A stretch of 64,000 nt of DNA, taken from positions 2,108,001-2,172,000 of the forward strand of contig NZ_CP069157.1 of the NCBI RefSeq assembly GCF_019243775.1. Direction: 5' to 3'. This stretch comes from Morganella morganii (GTDB taxonomy: Bacteria; Pseudomonadota; Gammaproteobacteria; Enterobacterales; Enterobacteriaceae). The translations under genes were made by a program, and so were the position numbers. Shown one piece after another: positions 52,428-59,835 of the stretch (the first letter of the stretch is position 1; every line of letters starts with the position of its first letter). The notes under the pieces were generated by a model. It searched no databases and was not told the DNA's origin. It saw nothing but the letters and a program-made list of their open reading frames with translations.

Positions 52428-52611
52428 GATGTTCTCCGGCTTTCAGCTGGAATTCCTTCCGTTTGTAATACCAGTTAACCAGGAACGTCCCGACAGTACA
52501 GATGATCCCGGCAACAATAGCCCACTGGTCCAGAGATAAAACGCCAAAGGCAGAGGTTATAAGTCCCCAGGCGTATGCTGTAGGGCTGGAATATTTGTCA
52601 GACATGCGCAT
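52420..52611 (-). CDS. Pinholin, P21 S-like, with dual start
   Basis: 63 residues from the ATG at 52611 or 61 from the ATG at 52605. The N-terminus [20 protein letters not shown] matches the TMD1 of P21 S. TMD2 ([20 protein letters not shown]) is followed by a basic tail ([16 protein letters not shown]). Two in-frame Mets separated by Arg repeat the dual-start logic of lambda and P21 S, where the longer product is antiholin. The ribosome site GGGGGTGG serves both. Pinholins make small holes that activate a SAR endolysin, which this cassette has. Confidence 0.83.
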   Translation of the reverse strand: MRMSDKYSSPTAYAWGLITSAFGVLSLDQWAIVAGIICTVGTFLVNWYYKRKEFQLKAGEHHE

Positions 52612-52652
52612 ATCCACCCCCTGCGGAGTGTTCCGTATGTTGAGTGATAGGG

Positions 52653-52709
52653 AAATGCCGCAACCGAGTTATATATTTTAAACAGGTTAAAGTAAGGTGG
52701 CTGCGGCAT
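52653..52709. terminator. Long-looped hairpin before the lysis cassette
   Basis: Perfect 8-bp arms ATGCCGCA (52653-52660) and TGCGGCAT (52702-52709) with a 41-nt loop. It lies upstream of the holin gene on the minus strand. A role as late-transcript regulatory structure is possible; the T run is poor. Confidence 0.4.
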
Positions 52710-52817
52710 TATTCGGAATCCCACCAGCGGCGGGAAAGCAATAAGAAGAGCACCGTGACCGAATACAGATTAGGTAATGAGCCTGTCGTATTCCAATGCT
52801 CTTATTGTTGCGGGCAA

Positions 52818-52844
52818 TAAAAAAGACCGCACATGGCGACCTTT
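52818..52844 (-). terminator. Terminator upstream of the lysis cassette
   Basis: Stem of nine pairs with two G-T pairs (52822-52830, 52836-52844), followed by six T on the minus strand. It would block transcription entering the lysis cassette from the cargo unless Q-modified. Confidence 0.65.
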
Positions 52845-52927
52845 GAAATTTATGAAATATTTTTTATTTCACCCTTTTACTCTGATAGCATCAGGCTCTG
52901 ATAGTTTGCAATATGGGGTTAACTGAC

Positions 52928-53134
52928 ATGTATAAGGCTGGAACATTATTAATTATCGTACCTTTTCTTTTAGCTACGGGGTGCTCACCAAAAATCAAAC
53001 ACCAAACCGGTCAGGATGCATGCGTAATAAAAATGGATACTCCGGAAGGGAACCAGCCAGGCAAAATAGACCAGGTTGACGGAAACAGTCCTGAATGCAG
53101 AGCTATAGAAAAATCAATAAACAAAGCTATTTGA
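52928..53134 (+). CDS. Small lipoprotein, opposite strand cargo
   Basis: 68 residues from the ATG at 52928 (MYKAGTLLIIVPFLLATGCS, lipobox TGC). The mature part is short and hydrophilic with two Cys (QDACVIKMDTPEGNQPG, NSPECRAIEKSI). An alternative start at 52913 lacks a ribosome site; GGGG lies 9 nt before 52928. No family. It runs against the late operon between the holin and cargo. Confidence 0.6.
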   Translation: MYKAGTLLIIVPFLLATGCSPKIKHQTGQDACVIKMDTPEGNQPGKIDQVDGNSPECRAIEKSINKAI

Positions 53135-53217
53135 CTTATTTATCATAGATATAAAAACCACTGATTATTTAATCTAACTACGCATCCACACCAAACTTTT
53201 ACAGCGTGATAATCAGT

Positions 53218-53236
53218 TGTTCGGAATAACCGAACA
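53218..53236. repeat. 19-bp palindrome, copy A
   Basis: TGTTCGG-N5-CCGAACA, a perfect inverted repeat (TGTTCGGAATAACCGAACA). Similar sites occur at 54024-54042 and 55547-55565, each with a further conserved downstream stretch (CGGAAACTCCGGA-like, then CCTGTAAG in copies A and C). Confidence 0.7.
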
Positions 53237-53280
53237 TGTGAGCTATCCGGAAACTCCGGAGAGTTGAGCCTGTAAGATTA

Positions 53281-53490
53281 TCACTGAGTCTCTTCATCAT
53301 GCTGGTTTATGCATAACGGACATAAAACCACTGCCCCTCTTGCCACAACGATAGCCTGCTGAACTGCAGCGTGCTCTCCCCAGTAGTATCCAACATACAC
53401 TGTACTTTTTGCCTGTTGTAATTTCGGACATGCCTTTTTATGCAGAACAGAACAAGTATCGCTGCCCGGTAACGTCAAAAAATAATCCAT
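53281..53490 (-). CDS. Hypothetical 69-residue protein with Cys motifs
   Basis: Starts MDYFLTLPGSDTCSVLHKKA; CxxC in VVLCPLCINQHDEETQ, and Cys at two other places, suggests metal binding or disulphides. It has GGCGGGG before the ATG. It lies between the palindromic repeat A and the next cargo. No family recognised; expression probably from its own or the late promoter. Confidence 0.6.
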   Translation of the reverse strand: MDYFLTLPGSDTCSVLHKKACPKLQQAKSTVYVGYYWGEHAAVQQAIVVARGAVVLCPLCINQHDEETQ

Positions 53491-53868
53491 ATACCCCGCC
53501 TGTTATTCTTTTATTCACAGAAATATGGATAACACCCTGACAAGAATTTTAAAAATTAAAAAAACTGTTGATTTCGACCTTAGCCTGCTCAAACCACCCC
53601 ACTTCCATCCCGACACCCAATATCCAGCGGTTATGCTTCAGTACGGCTTTCAGTTTTGTTCCGGACCCCGCCGATCACATCACCTTCTTCCTTACCACCG
53701 GATTTGCACTATATTTAATACAGACAGAGCAAATTTAAGATTGCCAGCATGAAAACCTATACCGGTAAACGAGTCCCTTCATATCATTCTGAATGATAAT
53801 CAAAACAAGACATCTCACCATGGTTAATTTTTTTTAATTATATTACGTGTAAATACATACTATTACGC

Positions 53869-53948
53869 TATAATAAAAAGGTAATGAAATTTCCATAAAA
53901 TAATGTCGCTTATTCCTTATGCCGGTTATTCCCAAACCGGCTTTTTTT
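53869..53948 (+). ncRNA. Candidate small RNA 3
   Basis: A perfect TATAAT (53869-53874) with a weak -35, then about 45 nt without an open frame, then a terminator with GCCGGTT/AACCGGC (53921-53927, 53935-53941) and seven T. The transcript would be about 65-70 nt. Confidence 0.4.
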
Positions 53949-54023
53949 GCATCTGAAATAAGAAACTGATTCAGTTCAACCGAACTGACCTGCGCTACCA
54001 GAGTCTCACAGCAAGTATCCAGT

Positions 54024-54042
54024 TATTCGGAATAACCAAACA
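54024..54042. repeat. 19-bp palindrome, copy B
   Basis: TATTCGGAATAACCAAACA: one arm base pair degenerate compared with copy A (53218-53236); the downstream CGGAAACTTCGGAAAACCT also matches. It sits before a terminator and the Hsp20 gene. Confidence 0.6.
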
Positions 54043-54107
54043 TACGGCCCTCGGAAACTTCGGAAAACCTAACATGAAAGCCATTCTTACAAGTTGGAAA
54101 AATAAAA

Positions 54108-54129
54108 AAGCCTCACCGAAGTGAGGCTT
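54108..54129 (-). terminator. Terminator on the minus strand
   Basis: Nine-base stem AAGCCTCAC/GTGAGGCTT with a tight loop (TTCG on the minus strand), then TTTTTTATTTTT. It would stop read-through from the Hsp20 gene upstream on the minus strand. Confidence 0.85.
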
Positions 54130-54217
54130 ACACCGTAGTTATACCTTTAATCCACAAAATACTATTAACAACGGTGCATTATATATTATGTTAGGACTGT
54201 AATTTTCAGGCCTTGTA

Positions 54218-54241
54218 AAACCCGCCAATATTGGCGGGTTT
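54218..54241 (-). terminator. Terminator after the Hsp20 gene
   Basis: Perfect palindrome AAACCCGCCAAT/ATTGGCGGGTTT, 19 bp after the Hsp20 stop, followed by TACAAGG. A second terminator follows 90 bp later. Confidence 0.75.
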
Positions 54242-54259
54242 GGAACAAAAAATCAGAAA

Positions 54260-54718
54260 CTAAGCCTTTATATCTTTATTTTCAATAGCTATCAACTGTG
54301 GTTTTTCTTCTTCCGGAATTTCATACTCTATATCCAATGTCAGCAATCCGCAGGATAATTCTGCATTCCGAATTTTGACATTCTTACCAAGGTTAAATTC
54401 TAATGAAAACTGGCTTTTTAATATCCCTTGGTGTACCCATTTCTCTGATTCATTAACTACTTCTGCAGGTTGTTTACCCTGAATACTAAGTTTGCCACCT
54501 TTCAATGATACCTCAAGATCATCTTCCCTGTATCCGGGAACACTAACCGTCAGTTGATAGTGCGCATCATTTAATTGCTTCAGGTTATATGGATGTTCTG
54601 AGGTTATTGGCCTGTTGCCCGTAAGTTGACTGAATAAACGGTCCATCTGGTCAAAGCGATTTGACAGCAAACTATCAGATAATGCCGGAAATAATGAAAA
54701 AGAACTAATGTTCTGCAT
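54260..54718 (-). CDS. Small heat shock protein Hsp20/IbpA-like
   Basis: 152 residues: helical N-terminal MDRLFSQLTG-like arm, then the alpha-crystallin domain (YQLTVSVPGYREDDLEVSLK, KGGKLSIQGKQPAEVVNESE, the conserved L-Nxx-G type strand NAELSCGLLTLDIEY) and a short C-terminal tail. Hsp20 proteins hold unfolded proteins for refolding by DnaK/ClpB. A perfect AAGGAGGA lies before the ATG. A sigma32-like promoter is 75 bp upstream. Being in a prophage it is cargo; the sequence differs enough from IbpA/B that I do not give a gene symbol. Confidence 0.92.
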   Translation of the reverse strand: MQNISSFSLFPALSDSLLSNRFDQMDRLFSQLTGNRPITSEHPYNLKQLNDAHYQLTVSVPGYREDDLEVSLKGGKLSIQGKQPAEVVNESEKWVHQGILKSQFSLEFNLGKNVKIRNAELSCGLLTLDIEYEIPEEEKPQLIAIENKDIKA

Positions 54719-54792
54719 AATTCCTCCTTCAGTATTTCAATTTATTCTTTTTAAATACACATCATGGTATAACTTACCCTGATGCGTTATTT

Positions 54793-54819
54793 ATATAGGG
54801 ATGAGATCTTGACTTTCAA
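54793..54819 (-). promoter_or_regulatory. Candidate sigma32 promoter of the Hsp20 gene
   Basis: On the minus strand TTGAAA (54814-54819), 13 bp, then CCCTATAT (54793-54800), close to the sigma32 consensus TTGAAA-N11-16-CCCCATNT. Good spacing, position 75 bp before the start codon, and a heat shock gene downstream support it. Confidence 0.62.
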
Positions 54820-55024
54820 TGACTCATTTACATTTCTTTACAAAAATCACTTCGTGACCAGCAACCAACCTCAGATTTTACAGCATAAAAATAGTTAAAA
54901 AGGCATTTGAATTTATAGGGTAATAGACAATCTACTAAAGCTGCCCCCTGTTACTCAATAATTTACCTCCGATAATCAATAATGTCCTATACTTTATAGT
55001 GAAAAGCAAACCGGAGAGAAAAGT

Positions 55025-55465
55025 ATGTATAAGAATATTCTGGTACCGATTGACACTTCTAATAAAGCACTGGTTAACCATGTCATCCCTCACATCGAAT
55101 CTCTTTCAAAGTTTGATGACCCGCACATACATTTTTTAGTCGTTATACCAAGCTACAAAATGTTTATCGGCCTTTCATACGGCATAGAAAAAGAAATCAT
55201 TACAGAAGATAATCAACGATTGAAGTTAGCAGAAGCTGACCTTAAAAATGAAGTTTCAAAATTTAATCTTCCGGAAGATCGGGTTCATTATCATGCAATT
55301 CTTGACACTCCGATAGATGGGATTTTGACTACCGCAGAAAAAATACACGTTGATTTAATAATCATCAGCTCAAGATCACCAAATATTTCAACCAAATATC
55401 TACTTGGGTCTACTGCATCAGCTGTAGTCCGCTATGCAGAAACATCCGTCCTGATTGTCCGCTAA
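55025..55465 (+). CDS. Universal stress protein, UspA family (copy 1)
   Basis: 146 residues: MYKNILVPIDTSNKALVNHV start, the conserved DxPIDGIL loop, LIIISSRSPNISTKYLLGST with the ATP-binding G-2x-G-9x-G(S/T)-like tail, and SVVRYAETSVLIVR at the C-terminus. UspF/UspG-type proteins bind ATP and promote survival in stress. It is about 70% identical by eye to the protein at 59836. Plus strand, opposite to the late operon. GGAGAG precedes the ATG, and a terminator follows. Confidence 0.93.
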   Translation: MYKNILVPIDTSNKALVNHVIPHIESLSKFDDPHIHFLVVIPSYKMFIGLSYGIEKEIITEDNQRLKLAEADLKNEVSKFNLPEDRVHYHAILDTPIDGILTTAEKIHVDLIIISSRSPNISTKYLLGSTASAVVRYAETSVLIVR

Positions 55466-55473
55466 TACATATC

Positions 55474-55495
55474 GCCCGCCATAGCGGGCTTTTTC
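55474..55495 (+). terminator. Terminator of the universal stress gene
   Basis: Stem GCCCGC/GCGGGC with a CATA loop plus TTTTT, 8 bp after the stop codon. Confidence 0.85.
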
Positions 55496-55546
55496 ATATA
55501 CAATTATGACACTCAATACTGTCCATATCATACCGAAGTATTTAGC

Positions 55547-55565
55547 TGTTCAGAATGACCGAACA
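55547..55565. repeat. 19-bp palindrome, copy C
   Basis: TGTTCAGAATGACCGAACA: differs from copy A at 2 of 19 positions. A downstream AGAGTTAAACCTGTAAG matches copy A (GAGAGTTGAGCCTGTAAG). It lies between the universal stress gene terminator and the Sel1 gene. Confidence 0.65.
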
Positions 55566-55710
55566 TGTAAACAGCTCAGAAGAGTTAAACCTGTAAGTTA
55601 TCGATACACACCAGACTAAGATGTAAAAACACATATTATTCAATTAAATACATAATTTTTATTAGCCGTCATTAGTAGATAGGCGACGAAAATAACCTTT
55701 AATATAATTT

Positions 55711-56500
55711 TTAACAATCAAACCGCATATTTACACATTTAGCCTGAATGTAAAAATTGCCTGAACTTACAAAAATTATTTGATTGAAAATAATTAGTGC
55801 TGGTTTTTTTTTATTCAGCTTCGCAAGGCTGTCACATGCCGACTGAAACCCACCAAAACATGCTTCATCATACAATGACTCGGCCTTTGGTTGGCTTTTT
55901 TCAACGCCTTCACCAGAGAGATGCATCTCTGCCAACTTTGCCAGTGCAAATGCATATTTTTGATCGGCCGCTTTCTTATACCACTCCGCTGCAACGCGGT
56001 AATTCTGTTCTATTCCCTTCCCGTAATAATACATTTTCGCAAGCTGGTATTGAGAAAATGCATTTCCCTGTTCAGCTGCTTTCTTATACCACTCTGCCGC
56101 TTTTAAAAAGTCCGGATTAACTCCATCACCGTCTTCATAGATAGCACCAAGACGAAACTGAGCACCAGCATTTCCCTGCTCACCTGATTTATGAAACCAC
56201 TCAATAGCCTGCCGGTAATCCTGTTGCACTCCCTCCCCCTGAAAATACATCTCCCCCAGAGAATATTGTGCGTACTCATTACCCTGTACCGCAGCTTTTG
56301 TATACCAGTCAGCCGCCGTTTTATAATCTATGGGAGCACCATTACCGTAGTAGTAATAAGATCCGATTGTAACCTGGGCACCAGCGTCACCACCATTTGC
56401 CGCCTCGCATAATGCCGAATCCTGAGTATCGAGCTCACAATTCGCTGAGTATGCAGTATCCGTGTGAATCAAAAAAAAGGCACAACAATATTTTTTTCAT
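55711..56500 (-). pseudogene. Sel1-repeat protein, apparent frameshift in the signal peptide
   Basis: Five or six Sel1 (TPR-like) repeats, e.g. AADWYTKAAVQGNEYAQYSL and GEMYFQGEGVQQDYRQAIEW, form a solenoid typically involved in signalling or envelope processes. The start ATG at 56500 opens a signal peptide MKKILLCLF, but an A8/T8 tract at 56471-56478 shifts the frame; with seven the reading gives LIHTDTAYSANCEL, a good signal-peptidase site. An in-frame A9 tract near the end (55804-55812) also looks one too long: with eight the protein ends LNKKNQH instead of a 30-residue odd tail. It may be a slippage artefact or real decay. Confidence 0.72.
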
Positions 56501-56628
56501 AATAGTTCCCGTTTTGCAGTTAACGGAAATCATATCAAAAACAAAAATTGCAGACATAAATAACTGCGATTGTGAGGTTTCAGCTCATAAGTAATGGGTA
56601 TAGGGCACCCAATGACAATCTTTGTAAC

Positions 56629-57559
56629 TTATTTGTACAGAGAATTTTCTCCCGGAGGTCTGGTCTTAAACCTTCTGTGTGCCCACAAGTATTGGTCCGG
56701 AGCATGCATGATTTCTGCCTCAATAATCTGATTTAGTTTCTCAGCATCTGCCAGGTCATCTCCACACGGAAAATCAGCAATTTCTTTACCAATTATTAAT
56801 TCATAAGGCCTCTTACCACTTTCATTATTTCTTATCATCGTTGCAGTAAGTATCGGCGATTTCGATAATTTGGCTATAGCTGCCACTCCTTTTGATGTAG
56901 AAGCATTAGCTACCAAAAAAAAAGGGGCGAAGATAGTACCTTTAGTTCCAAAGTCCTGATCCGGAGCAAACCAAATAGCCTGCCCGCGTTTTAGTTCCGA
57001 TACCATAAACTTCAGATTCTTACGGTCGATCATCCCGCTTCCGGAACGGCTTCGGCATCTTGTTTGTATATACTCCATTGCTTTATTGTTGTGGGGACGA
57101 TACATAGCATTTACAGGAAAACACAGCCCCATAACTCGGCCCCCAAGTTCCAGTGACATGGAATGAATACCAATAATTAAAACACCATTATTTTTGTCAT
57201 ATACATCATTGAAATTATCACAACCCTTTACTCTAAATATTTCATTAATTCTTTTGTCATTCCAGAACCAGGCAATACCGGTTTCAAATAATGCAATCCC
57301 TAAAGATGACAGATTACTTGCGACCATACTCTCTATCTGGATTTTATTTCTGTCAGGAAAACATAATTCTAAATTTTTTTTTAATTATGGATACCCGCCT
57401 TTTCAGGAACAAACCAGAAAAACGACCTAACTTATCGCCTAAAAACACAAGCCATGGATAAGGCATCTGAACCAAACAGAAAAGTAATAGGATACCAATC
57501 CAGGTTAATATGTACCTTGGGTGAAGAAGCCTGATAGAAAATTTATTCAGAGAGTACAT
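56629..57559 (-). pseudogene. LpxL/LpxP-like lipid A acyltransferase, apparent frameshift
   Basis: Two frames make one protein of about 309 residues. The first (57559-57353) has LLHPRYILTWIGILLLFCLV and a KRRVSIIKK stretch. The second carries LIIGIHSMSLELGGRVMGLC (the HX4E active site of lysophospholipid/lipid A acyltransferases), YRPHNNKAMEYIQTRCRSRS, IWFAPDQDFGTKGTIFAPFF and an end in LWAHRRFKTRPPGENSLYK. The break is at an A9 tract (57374-57382); with eight A the frame reads KKNLELCFPDRNK, as in LpxL. The enzyme adds a secondary acyl chain to lipid A, altering immune recognition and resistance. A working copy would be a surface-modifying conversion gene. Confidence 0.8.
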
Positions 57560-57594
57560 TTTTTCCTGATAAGTAATAATTACTGCATAATAAA

Positions 57595-57620
57595 AAGGCC
57601 TGATAATATTATCAGGCCTT
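57595..57620 (-). terminator. Terminator of the cold-shock operon
   Basis: Perfect palindrome AAGGCCTGATAAT and its complement, followed by TTTTTATTATG on the minus strand, 15 bp after the zinc-ribbon gene. Confidence 0.88.
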
Positions 57621-57635
57621 GGGATTTAGTTTTTT

Positions 57636-57776
57636 CTATTGCCTGGACAACAGCATCACCGTTTTACAAAAAATGCATTTTGCTCCATGCGGATTTGATG
57701 CGGAAACATCAAAGTGCGAAGTCCGGTATTGTGTTCCACTGCAACAGGGGCACTGAAAAAACAGTGCTATTATCAT
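57636..57776 (-). CDS. Small zinc-ribbon protein after cspA-like gene (YmcF/YnfQ-like)
   Basis: 46 residues, MIIALFFQCPCCSGTQYRTS to KCIFCKTVMLLSRQ: CPCC and CIFC motifs spaced 24 residues apart would bind zinc. Similar small Cys-rich proteins (YmcF, YnfQ type) sit beside cspA-family genes in enterobacterial chromosomes and prophages. It is 9 bp after the cold-shock gene; an AAGG overlaps that stop codon. The gene is too short for most annotation pipelines. Confidence 0.75.
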   Translation of the reverse strand: MIIALFFQCPCCSGTQYRTSHFDVSASNPHGAKCIFCKTVMLLSRQ

Positions 57777-57785
57777 TGGTGCGCC

Positions 57786-57998
57786 TTAGAGACCCACCAC
57801 ATTTGATGCAGACGGACCTTTTGCCCCGTCTTCAATATTGAAAGTAACATTCTGACCTTCAAATAATGTCTTGAAGCTGTCGCTCTGGATCGCAGAGAAG
57901 TGAACAAACACATCTTTGCTGCCGTCAGCTGGGGTAATGAAGCCAAAACCTTTCGATTCGTTAAACCATTTTACTGAACCAGTCATTGTATTAGACAT
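57786..57998 (-). CDS. CspA-family cold shock protein
   Basis: 70 residues from the ATG at 57998 ([20 protein letters not shown]), with the RNA-binding motifs KGFGF and VFVHF in [15 protein letters not shown] and ending in a [11 protein letters not shown] tail typical of CspA paralogues. AAAGGAA precedes the start. The upstream 280 bp to the next terminator is free of genes, room for the long leader RNA that controls such genes. Cold-shock genes occur in several lambdoid prophages. Confidence 0.94.
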   Translation of the reverse strand: MSNTMTGSVKWFNESKGFGFITPADGSKDVFVHFSAIQSDSFKTLFEGQNVTFNIEDGAKGPSASNVVGL

Positions 57999-58298
57999 AG
58001 AATTTCCTTTAATTTTTTTGATTGCCATAAGGCATATGAGGTTTGTTTTTTATTTTTACTTATGGGAATTAATTAGAAGGAATTCGCAATGAAGTGGTAT
58101 CGGGGATAACGCTAAATGGTGAACGACTTTAAACTGACTAGCATAAATAGGCCTGTACTTCCAAACCAGTGACGCTATTAAGCCACAGATGATCACAAAT
58201 AGCAAACTTTATTATTTTATCCCTCAGATATTACGTATCACTACACGTAAATCACGACTGATTTTAACAAATTATCTTATCTGTTTATCAACATAAAA
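57999..58298. other. Leader region of the cold-shock gene
   Basis: About 300 AT-rich bp, with no gene. It would contain the promoter and structured 5' leader of the csp gene; I see no exact cold-box match. Confidence 0.45.
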
Positions 58299-58320
58299 AA
58301 ACCCCGTAAAAACGGGGTTT
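58299..58320 (-). terminator. Terminator after the prophage Q gene
   Basis: Nine-base stem AAACCCCGT/ACGGGGTTT, followed by seven T on the minus strand, 54 bp after Q. It stands between Q and all late genes and could be the tR'-type stop that Q overcomes. Confidence 0.88.
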
Positions 58321-58373
58321 CAGTTTGTAATCAATACGACACAGAAATAACTCTGATCACAATAGCGTCTTTT

Positions 58374-58811
58374 TTACGATCGTAAAGCACTAATTTTTAA
58401 ATCATGTAATTTGTTCATAAACGTCCGCATACCTCCACGATGTGATGTACCGTCCATTTCCAGTTTTACATCTCCCATTATGAGCATTCCTTCCACCAGC
58501 CCTTCTGCCTTCTGGAGTTTTTTCCCTATGTGAGTGTCTGAGCACCCGTATTTCTTCGCCAACTGGATAAACGTTTTGCCGAAAACATAGTAGTCAAAAA
58601 GCAGATCATGCATATCACTGTTGCGGATATTCAATTTTGCCATAATGCCAGATATCACCAGAGCATCATCATCGCTGCATGATTGCCGACTCTTAATTTT
58701 TTCAGGGATCAGCCCTTTAAACCCAGCAGCAATTGGTGACCAATATACTGATTCCTGATTATCAACAACCCAAGCCCCCCACCGCTCTAACACCTGGTGA
58801 ATATCACGCAT
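58374..58811 (-). CDS. Late antitermination protein Q
   Basis: 145 residues: [60 protein letters not shown] and the zinc-free helix-turn-helix region typical of the same Q family as the gene at 19301. It should act at the late promoter downstream and let transcription pass the terminators before the cargo, lysis and structural genes. Its start overlaps the small gene at 58804 by 8 bp. Confidence 0.85.
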   Translation of the reverse strand: MRDIHQVLERWGAWVVDNQESVYWSPIAAGFKGLIPEKIKSRQSCSDDDALVISGIMAKLNIRNSDMHDLLFDYYVFGKTFIQLAKKYGCSDTHIGKKLQKAEGLVEGMLIMGDVKLEMDGTSHRGGMRTFMNKLHDLKISALRS

Positions 58812-58926
58812 ACATCACCTCGTTATTTTGTAGGCTATGAGATTTAATATCTTCCGATAAAACGGAAATGATACTTCCTGCATAGTTGCCCTGAAGAGTA
58901 GAGTTAATCCAATGTTCGTCTCTCAT
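58804..58926 (-). CDS. Small nin-region protein, 40 residues
   Basis: [20 protein letters not shown] to [12 protein letters not shown]. Its ATG overlaps the preceding stop (ATGA) and its end overlaps the Q start by 8 bp, so translation is coupled. A GGGGAAAGAG ribosome site. No family recognised; such tiny frames are common before Q in lambdoid phages. Confidence 0.55.
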   Translation of the reverse strand: MRDEHWINSTLQGNYAGSIISVLSEDIKSHSLQNNEVMYA

Positions 58927-59021
58927 TGCTCTTTCCCCTGATTGCCTTTCATCTTGGTTTTGGTCATCAGCACGCCGTTGCAGATAACATGTCTTTCACA
59001 CCGGGTGTCTTGGTTAAACAT
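58923..59021 (-). CDS. Small nin-region protein, 32 residues
   Basis: MFNQDTRCERHVICNGVLMT to GNQGKEQ. The start overlaps the previous gene end by 8 bp in a different frame, the end overlaps the next ATG. Two Cys eleven and seven residues from basic stretches; no family. Support comes only from the coupled overlaps and GGAG upstream. Confidence 0.4.
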   Translation of the reverse strand: MFNQDTRCERHVICNGVLMTKTKMKGNQGKEQ

Positions 59022-59190
59022 GCCGGTTTACTCCCAACTCCCTGATAGCTGTAAATCTGACAGTAAAGGCATGTCCTTTCTCTTGCGCTGAAATGATCCT
59101 CATGGTTCTCCTGTACCAGACATAAACGAGAGGAAGCCACAGGAGCGTTGATATAGCCCACGCGACAAAGGCCTTTCCTAACTCCAACAT
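59014..59190 (-). CDS. Small membrane protein in the nin region, 58 residues
   Basis: MLELGKAFVAWAISTLLWLP, one transmembrane segment to VYVWYRRTMRI, then a basic cytoplasmic tail ending GVNRHV. It starts 13 bp inside the NinG gene and follows it in the same direction. No family recognised. A competing GTG frame of 64 codons (58967-59161) has no ribosome site and is not membrane-like. Confidence 0.6.
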   Translation of the reverse strand: MLELGKAFVAWAISTLLWLPLVYVWYRRTMRIISAQEKGHAFTVRFTAIRELGVNRHV

Positions 59191-59777
59191 AATGATTTAA
59201 GTTCCTTCAGTTTCCGCCGGTACTCATCCCGGATGCGCTCGTAGTCTTCCCGCTTCCACTTCGGCAATTCATGTTTCCCTATCAGACGGTCGAAGCGTTC
59301 CTGGCCGATTTTCTCAATCAGCCGCAGCGTATAGTTTTCGATGTTTCCTGATAGATGGTTATTACATGGGGCACATTGCTTATGGACGTTATCCTCATCA
59401 AACCGCAGTTCCGGATTGGCCCCGGTGGTTCGATAGTGCCCAGCGTGATACTGACCTGCGTGGTGACGCCCACAACTGATACACGGCTGGTCTTTGTCCC
59501 TTTCCCGGATGTATGCGTTGAATGCGGTCTGTGCTTGTTTTGCGAAATATGAGAGGGGTTTTACTGCTAACTTGCGGATTTTTAATTTATCTTTTGCTTC
59601 ACGTTCTTTTTGCTGCTGCTCCTTTCTTAATTTTGCTTCAGCCTTTTCCCTTTCCCTGCTTCGTCGTTTTATTGCCAACTCAGCACCATGCTCAGGACTG
59701 CACCACCACTCATTACTAAATTTTGGGTGAAACCACTCCCGGCAGATTTTGCATTTCCGCCTAAGTGTTCTTGCCAC
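59178..59777 (-). CDS. ninG: NinG recombination protein (Rap-like)
   Basis: About 199 residues from the GTG at 59777, which follows GAGG by 6 nt; a longer frame runs into the neighbouring universal stress gene. N-terminal CKICREWFHPKFSNEWWCSP, a Lys/Glu coiled coil, then PCISCGRHHAGQYHAGHYRT and NVHKQCAPCNNHLSGN, the HNH-type zinc motifs of lambda NinG/Rap, a Holliday junction endonuclease in phage recombination. The end KREDYERIRDEYRRKLKELK fits the family. Confidence 0.9.
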   Translation of the reverse strand: MARTLRRKCKICREWFHPKFSNEWWCSPEHGAELAIKRRSREREKAEAKLRKEQQQKEREAKDKLKIRKLAVKPLSYFAKQAQTAFNAYIRERDKDQPCISCGRHHAGQYHAGHYRTTGANPELRFDEDNVHKQCAPCNNHLSGNIENYTLRLIEKIGQERFDRLIGKHELPKWKREDYERIRDEYRRKLKELKSLCWS

Positions 59778-59835
59778 AGCTACCTCTTTTTGTTCTATGC
59801 TTAATACGGATTGAAAATAAATTTCGGGAGGACAT

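Larger units (their letters stand above)
53491..54217. other. Intergenic with one small-RNA candidate and repeat B
   Basis: About 730 bp without a supported gene. A 75-codon plus-strand frame (53525-53752) looks non-coding (low-complexity, no ribosome site). It contains a plus-strand promoter-terminator unit near 53869-53948, palindrome B and a minus-strand terminator at 54108-54129. Confidence 0.5.

Noticed and set aside
53525..53752. 75-codon plus-strand frame
   Set aside because: No ribosome site, no recognisable domain, and composition typical of non-coding DNA.
58967..59161. 64-codon minus-strand frame with GTG start
   Set aside because: No ribosome site; a competing 58-codon frame with ATG, overlap with ninG and a membrane segment explains the region better.
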